Shown: one piece after another, positions 12,070-18,639 of the stretch | Layout: every line of letters starts with the position of its first letter | How positions within the stretch are numbered: the stretch's first letter is position 1 | DNA from: CALMJB01 sp963977945 | GTDB lineage: Bacteria > Actinomycetota > Actinomycetes > Nanopelagicales > Nanopelagicaceae | Assembly: GCA_963977945.1 (NCBI GenBank) | Contig: CAXBQO010000011.1 | Location: 1-18,639, forward strand | DNA length: 18,639 nt | Direction of reading: 5' to 3' | Translations under genes and position numbers: made by a program | Notes under the pieces: generated by a model | The model's input: only the letters and a program-made list of their open reading frames with translations | Told to the model about the DNA's origin: nothing | Databases searched by the model: none

Positions 12070-13842
12070 ATGAGTTTCTCGGTAAAGATGCCAGCGCTGG
12101 GTGAATCTGTCACCGAAGGCACGGTAACTCGATGGCTAAAAAAAGAGGGCGACTTTGTAAAAGTTGATGAGCCATTATTAGAAGTATCAACTGACAAAGT
12201 TGATACCGAGATTCCATCACCATCTGAGGGTGTACTTCAAAAAATTATTGTGCAGGTTGATCAAACTGTTGCGGTTGGAACAGAGCTCGCCGTAATTGAT
12301 TCTGCCGGTGCTCCAGCGGCGCCTGTCTCAAATATCACTGCTGTGCCAGCAGCGCCAAAACCTGCAGCACCAGTCTCTACCCCACAACCTGCTGCGCCAA
12401 AAGTAGAAGCACCAGCAGCGCCTGCCGCAAATAATCAATCTAGCTCTGTAAATCAAACATCTGCAAATCAAACAATTGTTGTGATGCCAGCTCTTGGTGA
12501 ATCTGTAACTGAAGGCACCGTAACTAGATGGTTAAAAAAAGTTGGCGATGTAATAAATGTTGATGAACCGTTATTAGAAGTATCAACTGACAAAGTTGAT
12601 ACCGAAATTCCTTCTCCTTCCTCCGGAACATTACAAAGTATTGAAGTACCAGTTGATTCAACGGTTCCAGTTGGCGCAAGACTGGCAGTTATTGCATCGA
12701 GTGCAGGTGTAAATGCCACGCCGGCAGCACCCCAAAATCCAAAACCAGTTGCTGCACAAGTTTCAAAACCAGTTGTTGCGACACCAGCAGCGGTAGTAGC
12801 CGCGCCAGTTACCACTGCAGTTAAGCCTGCCGTGACAACTGCTGCCGCGCCAGCTGCAACATCAATTCCAAGTTATGCCGCGGCCACAACAAATTCAAAA
12901 ACTAGTGATCTTTATGTAACACCAATTGTTAGAAAACTTGCGAGCGAAAATGGCGTAAATCTTGCAACAGTTTCCGGAACTGGAATTGGTGGAAGAATTC
13001 GCAAAGAAGATGTTATGGCTGCGATTTCTCGCCCAGCAACAACTAACTTTGTCGCTACACAAACTTCTAATAACTCCGGAACTTCAAATTCCTCTACCCC
13101 AAGAGCAGCTGTAGTCGCCTCGCCACTTCGTGGCACATCGGTGCAAATGAGCAGATTGCGAAAAGTGATTGCCGATCGAATGGTGGAATCCTTAAAGATT
13201 TCGGCGCAATTAACTACCGTGGTCGAAGTTGATGTAACCAAGATTGCAAGATTAAGAGAGAAAGCAAAAGCTAGTTTTGAAACACGAGAAGGTGTAAAAC
13301 TTTCCTTCTTGCCATTTTTCGCAGTTGCAGTGTGTGAAGCTCTGAAACAACACCCGGTGTTAAATTCATCAGTTGTTGGTGATGTAATTAATTATCACAA
13401 CGCAGAACATCTTGGAATTGCAGTTGATACCGAACGCGGACTGTTGGTTCCAGTTATCAAAGATGCCGGCGATTTAAATATGGGTGGAATTGCCAGAAGA
13501 ATTGCAGATGTTGCTGCCAGAACTCGAGATAACAAAATTTCCCCTGATGATTTAAGTGGTGGCACATTTACATTGACCAACACCGGAAGTCGCGGTGCAT
13601 TATTTGATACACCAATCATTAACCAACCACAGGTTGCAATTCTTGGTTTGGGTGCGGTTGTGAAAAGACCAATGGTGGTTCGCGGTGAAGATGGTGGCGA
13701 AACAATTGCAATTCGTTCCATGGTTTATTTAGCACTCTCATATGATCATCGCGTAGTCGATGGCGCAGATGCGGCAAGATTCTTAGTAACACTCAAGGAA
13801 CGCTTGGAAGAAGGACGTTTCGAATCTGATTTAGGTTTGTAA
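12070..13842 (+). CDS. sucB: Dihydrolipoamide acyltransferase E2 with two lipoyl domains (sucB/dlaT type)
   Basis: The core subunit of a 2-oxo-acid dehydrogenase complex, passing acyl groups from lipoate to CoA. In 590 residues the order is: lipoyl domain 1 (about 3-76, lipoyl Lys K43 in STDKVDTE), an Ala/Pro linker (80-133), lipoyl domain 2 (135-208, K175), a second Ala/Pro/Val linker, the E3-binding domain (281-318, VTPIVRKLASENG), and the catalytic domain (about 350-590) with H560 and D564 in YDHRVVDG. The two lipoyl domains are alike even in DNA. In actinobacteria, E2 proteins of this type are annotated as succinyltransferase yet serve mainly the pyruvate complex, so acetyl or succinyl specificity is open; E1 is not in the window. 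ATG start, no clear Shine-Dalgarno, 73 bases after lpdA. The TTG of the next gene follows the stop by one base. Confidence 0.95.
   Translation: MSFSVKMPALGESVTEGTVTRWLKKEGDFVKVDEPLLEVSTDKVDTEIPSPSEGVLQKIIVQVDQTVAVGTELAVIDSAGAPAAPVSNITAVPAAPKPAAPVSTPQPAAPKVEAPAAPAANNQSSSVNQTSANQTIVVMPALGESVTEGTVTRWLKKVGDVINVDEPLLEVSTDKVDTEIPSPSSGTLQSIEVPVDSTVPVGARLAVIASSAGVNATPAAPQNPKPVAAQVSKPVVATPAAVVAAPVTTAVKPAVTTAAAPAATSIPSYAAATTNSKTSDLYVTPIVRKLASENGVNLATVSGTGIGGRIRKEDVMAAISRPATTNFVATQTSNNSGTSNSSTPRAAVVASPLRGTSVQMSRLRKVIADRMVESLKISAQLTTVVEVDVTKIARLREKAKASFETREGVKLSFLPFFAVAVCEALKQHPVLNSSVVGDVINYHNAEHLGIAVDTERGLLVPVIKDAGDLNMGGIARRIADVAARTRDNKISPDDLSGGTFTLTNTGSRGALFDTPIINQPQVAILGLGAVVKRPMVVRGEDGGETIAIRSMVYLALSYDHRVVDGADAARFLVTLKERLEEGRFESDLGL
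12175..12605 (+). repeat. 35-base perfect direct repeat within the two lipoyl-domain coding segments
   Basis: Bases 12175-12209 and 12571-12605 are identical over 35 positions and encode the same LLEVSTDKVDTE lipoylation site. The offset is 396 bases, a multiple of three. Similarity continues on both sides with silent differences (for example GATGCCAGC at 12088 and 12484). Recombination between the copies would remove or add exactly one lipoyl domain and linker, in frame. Confidence 0.9.
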
Positions 13843-13843
13843 T

Positions 13844-14731
13844 TTGCCAAAGATCGACAAATTAGCGGTTACCGGTGCTTCCGGCTTAATTGGCAGCGCA
13901 CTCGTTGGACACTTTAAATCACGCGGTTATTCCGTAGTGAAATTAGTGCGTCGCAAAGCGAAAACAAATGAAGAAGTTGAATGGAATCCGCAGAGCGGTT
14001 ATGTCGATATCGCAGGTTTACAAGGTGTTGATGCCGTAGTTCATTTAGCTGGCGCTGGCGTTGGCGATAAACGTTGGAGCGCGGCATATAGATCAGAAAT
14101 TTTAAACTCAAGGTTGTTAGGTACTTCCACCATCGCAAAAGCGGTTAATGAAATTAAGCCCAAAGTTTTCATTAGTTCAAGCGCTATTGGTTATTACGGC
14201 GAAACTGGTTCACGTGCTGTTAGTGAAACTGATCGCGGTGGTGACGATTTTCTAGCCACCGTCTGTCGCGAATGGGAAAACGCCGCCGACATCGCCACCG
14301 ATGTTAGAACCGTAAAACTTAGAACTGGTTTAGTGCTTGATCCAACTGCGGGCGCACTTGGTCGAATGTTGCCACTTTTCAAATTTGGATTGGGAGGCAA
14401 ATTAGGAAATGGAAAACAATATTGGTCCTGGATAACTTTGCACGATCAAATTCGGGCTATTGAATTTTTGTTGAAAGAAAAAATTTCCGGACCAGTAAAT
14501 TTAACTGCGCCAAATCCCGTAACTAATCAAGAGTTCACCGCTGCTTTAGCCCGCGCGCTTCATCGACCCGCATTATTTCCAGCACCTGCGCTGGCACTTA
14601 AATTAGTAATCGGTGGATTCTCCACTGAAATACTTGGTTCTAAACGAGTTGTACCAAAAGTTTTACAAGATAACGGTTTTGAATTTTCTTATCCCCACAT
14701 AACATCTGCGCTGGTGGAATTAGTTAAATAG
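13844..14731 (+). CDS. TIGR01777-family NAD(P)-dependent epimerase/SDR39U1-like protein
   Basis: A 295-residue extended short-chain dehydrogenase-like protein. The nucleotide-binding motif GASGLIG is at 11-17. VDAVVHLAGAGVGDKRW is a hallmark of the TIGR01777 group, as is ISSSAIGYYGETG in the middle. The C-terminal part (about 245-290: LARALHRPALFPAPALALKLVIG and LGSKRVVPKVLQDNGFEF) is the DUF1731-type tail. The substrate is unknown for the whole family. The start is TTG at 13844, one base after the E2 stop, so translational coupling to E2 is likely and the gene probably shares its transcript. In many actinobacteria lipB and lipA follow here; in this window the gene instead meets a convergent oxidoreductase, with an 8-base overlap of the 3' ends. 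Confidence 0.9.
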   Translation: MPKIDKLAVTGASGLIGSALVGHFKSRGYSVVKLVRRKAKTNEEVEWNPQSGYVDIAGLQGVDAVVHLAGAGVGDKRWSAAYRSEILNSRLLGTSTIAKAVNEIKPKVFISSSAIGYYGETGSRAVSETDRGGDDFLATVCREWENAADIATDVRTVKLRTGLVLDPTAGALGRMLPLFKFGLGGKLGNGKQYWSWITLHDQIRAIEFLLKEKISGPVNLTAPNPVTNQEFTAALARALHRPALFPAPALALKLVIGGFSTEILGSKRVVPKVLQDNGFEFSYPHITSALVELVK

Positions 14732-15893
14732 TTCTAGCTAAAACCGCTTCTGCGGCTAGTCGGCCAGATTTCATTGCCCCTTGTTGAGATGGCGCTGATA
14801 AGTAATCACCAGCTAAAAATATGTTGGGACCAACTTTGTTACTTAAAACTAATCTATTTTTTATAAATTTTGGCAATGAATTAGTAATTTTGAAGACCGA
14901 TATAAATTCCAATTCTTTACTTGAAACCTGCCAAATTTTTGCCAAATCACTTTGTAAGGTATTAATTGGCATAGATTTATCAGAATTAAATGATGCACTG
15001 ATAAGACTGCGATTTGTCGGAGCATAATTAGGGTTGAAATTTGAAATAACGCCGCTATTTATCAAACCATTACTGCCATTAACAGCTAGTAACTTATTTG
15101 AAATTTTTGGCCCACTAAAGTAGTAAGTGGCTGAAGGATTAAATTTGATTGCTGGTAATTTAGGAAAAAATCTCTTTGCCTGATTAAAATCGGTTGCAAC
15201 GATCAAGTTTTTAAAGCTATAACTTCCGTTGTTAGTCTTAACTTTCTGCAGGTTGGAATCTATCTTTATTACCTTTTCATTTAGCAATATCGGACCGGCA
15301 GATTTGCTTAGCTCCATTGAGAATCTTGAAACTCCACCTGACGGAAGACCCGGTAATTTTCCTTTCACATAAGAAGTCACAAAACTCCTGATCACATGTT
15401 GATTAATCGCATTCGCAACTTGTCTGGGTTCAGTTAAAAATACTCCAGCAAAAAATGGTGAGAGTAAATTCTCATAAAAGTGCGGAAAACTTTTGATACT
15501 TTCATTCAAAACTGAATTTGTAGGATTACTTAGCAAAAACTTAAGGAAGGCAAATTTTTCAAAAACTGTTCCGTAATCTGCTCTTAAAATTTTGCGAATT
15601 GAAAACTCTTTATGGCGACTGATGTCATAAAAACCCGCGCTGACTGAGTGAAAATCAAGCATTTTTAAAACATCTAACCGTTTTATTTCATCGTAAGTGG
15701 GGTTAATAACCTGAAATCCGTGATCTAAAGTGAAGCCATCAATTTGGGTAGATTTAACTCGGCCACCTAATTGTGAATCTGATTCAATTATTAAAGTATT
15801 TAAATTTGCTATTTTTAAATATCGGGCTGCAGTCAACCCAGCTAAACCAGCACCAATGATGATGCAATCAAAACTTTCTTTACCTGACTTCAA
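14724..15893 (-). CDS. FAD-dependent oxidoreductase of the amine oxidase/phytoene desaturase fold
   Basis: From the TTG at 15891-15893 the protein has 389 residues. It opens FDCIIIGAGLAGLTAARYLK, the FAD-binding turn (GAGLAG 14-19), with E37 for the ribose in LIIESDS and the following LGGR motif (42-45). Near the C-terminus, PNIFLAGDYLSAPSQQGAMKSG is the second FAD-contacting motif of this family. The substrate is not evident; relatives include amine oxidases, carotenoid desaturases/isomerases and many unassigned oxidoreductases. The frame is open to another TTG at 15926, which would overlap the upstream gene by 32 bases. I prefer 15893 because it gives the junction TAATTTG, the same as at the E2-epimerase boundary. 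It probably shares a transcript with the Gfo/Idh/MocA gene just upstream. Confidence 0.87.
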   Translation of the reverse strand: MKSGKESFDCIIIGAGLAGLTAARYLKIANLNTLIIESDSQLGGRVKSTQIDGFTLDHGFQVINPTYDEIKRLDVLKMLDFHSVSAGFYDISRHKEFSIRKILRADYGTVFEKFAFLKFLLSNPTNSVLNESIKSFPHFYENLLSPFFAGVFLTEPRQVANAINQHVIRSFVTSYVKGKLPGLPSGGVSRFSMELSKSAGPILLNEKVIKIDSNLQKVKTNNGSYSFKNLIVATDFNQAKRFFPKLPAIKFNPSATYYFSGPKISNKLLAVNGSNGLINSGVISNFNPNYAPTNRSLISASFNSDKSMPINTLQSDLAKIWQVSSKELEFISVFKITNSLPKFIKNRLVLSNKVGPNIFLAGDYLSAPSQQGAMKSGRLAAEAVLARTI

Positions 15894-15894
15894 A

Positions 15895-16914
15895 TTATCT
15901 AATGGAAATTTCTTTTGCCTGATCAATAATTGTTGCCACCTGCAAAATTAAATCGTGGCTTACTGGCATTACTCCGGTCTTTAACCCCTCTTTAACCTGC
16001 TTGTAGAAACTCACATAGTTTCCACTTTCGCATTGAATATCTTTGACTTCATCACCTGTAAAAATTTTGGCAGATGATCTCGCCCCTTTTGGCCAACCCT
16101 CAGCATTTGGTTTATAACCATTACGTAACAAGTTTTCCTGTGGATCTAAATCATTAATAAGCAAAGAGCCACGATCACCGCTGACTCTTAATCTTGGCCC
16201 TGGTGCCCCAATAATTGCAGAGGCTGATAAATAGGAATCGACTCCGCTTTTATGTTTCAAAGTCAAGACTATGTCGTCATCAGATCCGCCTCTAATACTT
16301 CTGACTGATGCGCTCACTAATTCCGCTGCTCCAAACCAATCAATGGCGGTCGAAATTAAATGTGGTTGCAAGTCAAGCAGATTCCCGCCACCTTCTTCAC
16401 TACTCCAATTTTCTCGCCACGAGTTTGCTGATAAATCTGGTCTAAATCTTTCAAATCTTGACTCAAGTCTAAAAACTTTACCAATTAAATTGTCTGCCAC
16501 AATTTTTTTTACTGTTAGTGCATCGCTATCCCATAATCTGTTGAAATAAACGGTGACTGCAGTCTTATTCTTTTCCGCGGTCGAAATTATTTGTTTAGTT
16601 TCAGATAAGTTGCGCCCCATTGGTTTATCAACCACTACCGGGATCTTTGCTTCTAACGCAGCAATTGCCTGCTCAGCGTGAACATCATTTGAGGTAGCAA
16701 CTACTAATAAGTCAATATTTGACTTTAATAAATCATCGAAATCACTTACTGCTCTCGCGCTCGGAAAATCTGAATGTAACTCCGAAATTCGATTTGGATT
16801 CTTCGTAAGTACTGAATCGATTTCAAACCCAGCTGCGGCAAGAATAGGCGCATGAAAATATCGGCCGGCTAATCCATATCCAGCGATGCCAACTCGTGGC
16901 TTCTCATCACTCAT
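15895..16914 (-). CDS. Gfo/Idh/MocA-family oxidoreductase
   Basis: A 339-residue NAD(P)-dependent sugar or cyclitol dehydrogenase-like enzyme. The Rossmann motif is GIAGYGLAGRYFHAP (9-23). VVATSNDVHAEQAIAALEAK precedes VVVDKPMG (93-100), the D-K-P version of the E-K-P motif whose Lys (K97) is catalytic in the family. FNRLWDSD and the Gly-rich EEGGGNLLDLQPHLI (about 172-186, with a His in the usual place of the substrate-site histidine) also fit. The start is ATG at 16912-16914, 17 bases after the MMPL stop. The substrate cannot be assigned; YdgJ/YulF-like members of this group are mostly uncharacterised. No sugar transporter or regulator lies beside it, so its place after a membrane transporter may reflect shared transcription only. 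Confidence 0.92.
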   Translation of the reverse strand: MSDEKPRVGIAGYGLAGRYFHAPILAAAGFEIDSVLTKNPNRISELHSDFPSARAVSDFDDLLKSNIDLLVVATSNDVHAEQAIAALEAKIPVVVDKPMGRNLSETKQIISTAEKNKTAVTVYFNRLWDSDALTVKKIVADNLIGKVFRLESRFERFRPDLSANSWRENWSSEEGGGNLLDLQPHLISTAIDWFGAAELVSASVRSIRGGSDDDIVLTLKHKSGVDSYLSASAIIGAPGPRLRVSGDRGSLLINDLDPQENLLRNGYKPNAEGWPKGARSSAKIFTGDEVKDIQCESGNYVSFYKQVKEGLKTGVMPVSHDLILQVATIIDQAKEISIR

Positions 16915-16931
16915 AATTAATTGACTCTAAA

Positions 16932-18639
16932 TCAATCTTTTCCACGAGCAAGTTCAGACGGCCACCATATTTTTGTTCCAAGTATTCGAACTATTGATGG
17001 AACTAGGAGCGAACGAACCACGATTGTGTCCAGTAAAACTCCGAAAGCTACCGCGAAGCCAAGCTCGGCCAAGAACACAAGCGGTAGTAAACCAAGTACG
17101 CCAAATGTTGAAGCCAAAACCACTCCGGCTGAAGTAATAACGCCACCAGTTACAGTCACTCCTTTTAATACTCCAGCACGAGTTCCGATTCGTTTAGATT
17201 CTTCGCGAACTCTAGTCATTAAAAAGATGTTGTAATCAATTCCTAATGCAACTAAGAATACAAATGTAAACAATGGGAAGGAGGTGTCCGCCCCGGCAAA
17301 TTTAAATATGTGATTGAACACTAACGCACACACGCCAAGCGTTGCGGCAAATGAAAGCACCACAGTAAAAAGTAAGACCGCGGCAGCTACCAAAGATCTA
17401 AGCAGCAAACCTAAAATTACTCCTATTAAAATCAGAACGATAGGAATAATCAATCGATTGTCGCGACGGGAAGATTGATCAGTATCGTAAAAAATCGCAG
17501 ATTGACCGCCAATCATCGCGTCTTTGCTGACTGATTTTGCTGCTTGTCTTATTTTAGGAATTGAATTTCGACCTTCTTGCGAATCAGCAGTCACCTTCAA
17601 AGTCGCATTTAGTAAGACCTTGCCGTCAACAACTTTAATTTCAGTTGTTGGCCTCTTTGTAATCGGATCAGATTTTGTAAGTGAAACCACAGATGCCACC
17701 TCGGCAACTTTGCCAACTGCGGCAGAAACTGCATCGGCATCTGATTGATTTACCAAAATCTCAACTGGTGATCCTTCACCGGAAGGAAAATGTTGACCTA
17801 ATTTATCTAGTCCAACTACCGAGTCAGATTTTGTAGTGAATGCTTCAGTTTGAGCTAAACCATTTGCCTTTAAAGTTGGTACAAACGACACCATTGCCAG
17901 CAATGCAATTCCGGTAATTGCCACTAATTGCTTTGGCCTACGATCAACTAAATTTGCAACCTTCGACCAGATTCCAGATAGCTTCTCATCCTCATGATCA
18001 AATTTTGGAATCTTTGGCCAAAAAATCCAGCGACCAAAAACCACCAACAATGCTGGCAAAAGTGTCAGAACAGCAAACATCGCACTTGCGATACCGACTG
18101 CTCCAACTGGCCCGAGACCTCGATTCCCAGACAAATCACTCAGCAACAAAACTAATAATCCGGCAATAACCGTTGATCCAGATGCCACGATTGGCTCAAC
18201 CGTGCCACGCCATGCGATCTTCATCGATTCAACTCTCGATTCATGATTGTGTAATTCTTCGCGATATCTGGAGATCAACAACAACGCATAATCTGTTGCT
18301 GCTCCTAAAACCAAAACATCTAGTATTCCCTGTGTCTGGCCATTCAAATCAATGGTGCCAGCTTTTGCAAGATAATAAACAATCATCGTTGCTAATGCCA
18401 ATGCTGATCCAGCTGTAAATAGTGGCAGAATCCAAAGAATTGGTGAGCGATATACAAAAATCAAAATAATAGTTACGACAAGTAATGTTGTTTTCAACAA
18501 AGTGGTGTCGATAGATCCAAACGCGTCAAATAAATCACCAAATAATCCACCAGCACCAGTCACATGAGATTCCACGCCAACAGCTGACATGGTTTTCTTT
18601 AACTCTTCGCGAATGAATTTAATCAAAATTGGTAGCGCC
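16932..18639 (-). CDS. MMPL/RND-superfamily membrane transporter (5' end outside the window)
   Basis: The frame is open through the window end (codons A-L-P-I precede a TTG at 18626), so the N-terminus is missing; about 568 residues are visible. The visible part has a full second half and much of the first. The first set of membrane helices follows SIDTTLLKTTLLVVTIILIF and includes GAATDYALLLISRYREE. After an exported loop (about 210 residues from LKANGLAQTEAF), a second set includes ALGIDYNIFLMTRVREES. The two matching Asp-Tyr pairs in membrane helices are the proton-relay mark of MmpL-type pumps. These proteins export lipids, siderophores or drugs in actinobacteria; the substrate here is unknown. 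It is the first visible gene of a leftward run MMPL - Gfo/Idh/MocA - FAD oxidoreductase with 17-base and 1-base gaps. Confidence 0.93.
   Translation of the reverse strand, partial: ALPILIKFIREELKKTMSAVGVESHVTGAGGLFGDLFDAFGSIDTTLLKTTLLVVTIILIFVYRSPILWILPLFTAGSALALATMIVYYLAKAGTIDLNGQTQGILDVLVLGAATDYALLLISRYREELHNHESRVESMKIAWRGTVEPIVASGSTVIAGLLVLLLSDLSGNRGLGPVGAVGIASAMFAVLTLLPALLVVFGRWIFWPKIPKFDHEDEKLSGIWSKVANLVDRRPKQLVAITGIALLAMVSFVPTLKANGLAQTEAFTTKSDSVVGLDKLGQHFPSGEGSPVEILVNQSDADAVSAAVGKVAEVASVVSLTKSDPITKRPTTEIKVVDGKVLLNATLKVTADSQEGRNSIPKIRQAAKSVSKDAMIGGQSAIFYDTDQSSRRDNRLIIPIVLILIGVILGLLLRSLVAAAVLLFTVVLSFAATLGVCALVFNHIFKFAGADTSFPLFTFVFLVALGIDYNIFLMTRVREESKRIGTRAGVLKGVTVTGGVITSAGVVLASTFGVLGLLPLVFLAELGFAVAFGVLLDTIVVRSLLVPSIVRILGTKIWWPSELARGKD

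Noticed and set aside
12301..12460. Ala/Pro-rich low-complexity DNA in E2 as a possible mobile or phase-variable repeat
   Set aside because: It is the flexible linker expected between lipoyl domains; the codons vary and no short tandem unit is perfect.
12468..13721. Several open frames on the minus strand opposite the E2 gene
   Set aside because: They are antisense to a certain gene with strong domain evidence, and their translations are low-complexity Thr/Ala/Val text with no family features.
15894..15926. TTG at 15926 as start of the FAD oxidoreductase
   Set aside because: It needs a 32-base overlap with the upstream gene and adds a charged tail before the FAD motif. The TTG at 15893 gives a one-base gap. 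It remains possible.
1..18639. Defence system, prophage, CRISPR array, biosynthetic cluster or tRNA gene
   Set aside because: Every large frame belongs to a recognisable housekeeping, transport or oxidoreductase family. No array of spaced repeats, integrase, or cloverleaf-like GGTTCAAATCC element was seen, though a tool-based scan was not possible.

Overview
The window is an ordinary, gene-dense stretch of bacterial chromosome from an AT-rich actinobacterium. Several families point to Actinobacteria: a PfkB/adenosine-kinase-type gene next to an ErpA-like carrier and an actinobacterial-type NadA, a DUF3043 protein, an SCO2322-family protein in an ECF vitamin-transport operon, and an order pepA - lpdA - two-lipoyl-domain E2 - TIGR01777 epimerase. 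The low GC (about 40 percent by eye, not counted), short spacers, frequent TTG/GTG starts and few strong Shine-Dalgarno sites would suit a streamlined freshwater actinobacterium of the acI/Nanopelagicales kind. That placement is an inference. I saw no tRNA, rRNA, CRISPR array, transposase, integrase, prophage or plasmid gene.

Layout. On the left, an A-type Fe-S carrier (erpA) and a truncated PfkB kinase are read leftward, divergently from nadA ([4Fe-4S] quinolinate synthase, NAD synthesis) and a small DUF3043 membrane protein. A convergent aldo/keto reductase follows. Bases 3608-7761 hold the best-defined regulated unit. A compact cobalamin riboswitch, with a leader whose Shine-Dalgarno can be paired, precedes four genes whose ends overlap or nearly touch. 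They encode an SCO2322-family surface protein, an EcfT permease, a double ATPase and an ECF S component, together a probable vitamin B12/cobamide importer.

The middle has gcvT (glycine cleavage) divergent from pepA (leucyl aminopeptidase), then lpdA (dihydrolipoamide dehydrogenase), an E2 acyltransferase with two lipoyl domains, and a TIGR01777 epimerase. Lipoyl-dependent oxo-acid and glycine metabolism is the common theme: LpdA is normally the E3 for such complexes and also the L protein of glycine cleavage. On the right, read leftward, are an MMPL/RND-type transporter that runs off the window end, a Gfo/Idh/MocA oxidoreductase and an FAD-dependent amine-oxidase-fold oxidoreductase, packed like an operon.

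Nothing here is clearly a new biological system. The items most worth a second look are the riboswitch leader and its uptake operon with a surface protein of unknown role; a 35-base perfect repeat that could delete or duplicate one lipoyl domain in frame; short sequence motifs recurring upstream of several genes; and conservative changes in family motifs of the EcfT and aminopeptidase proteins.
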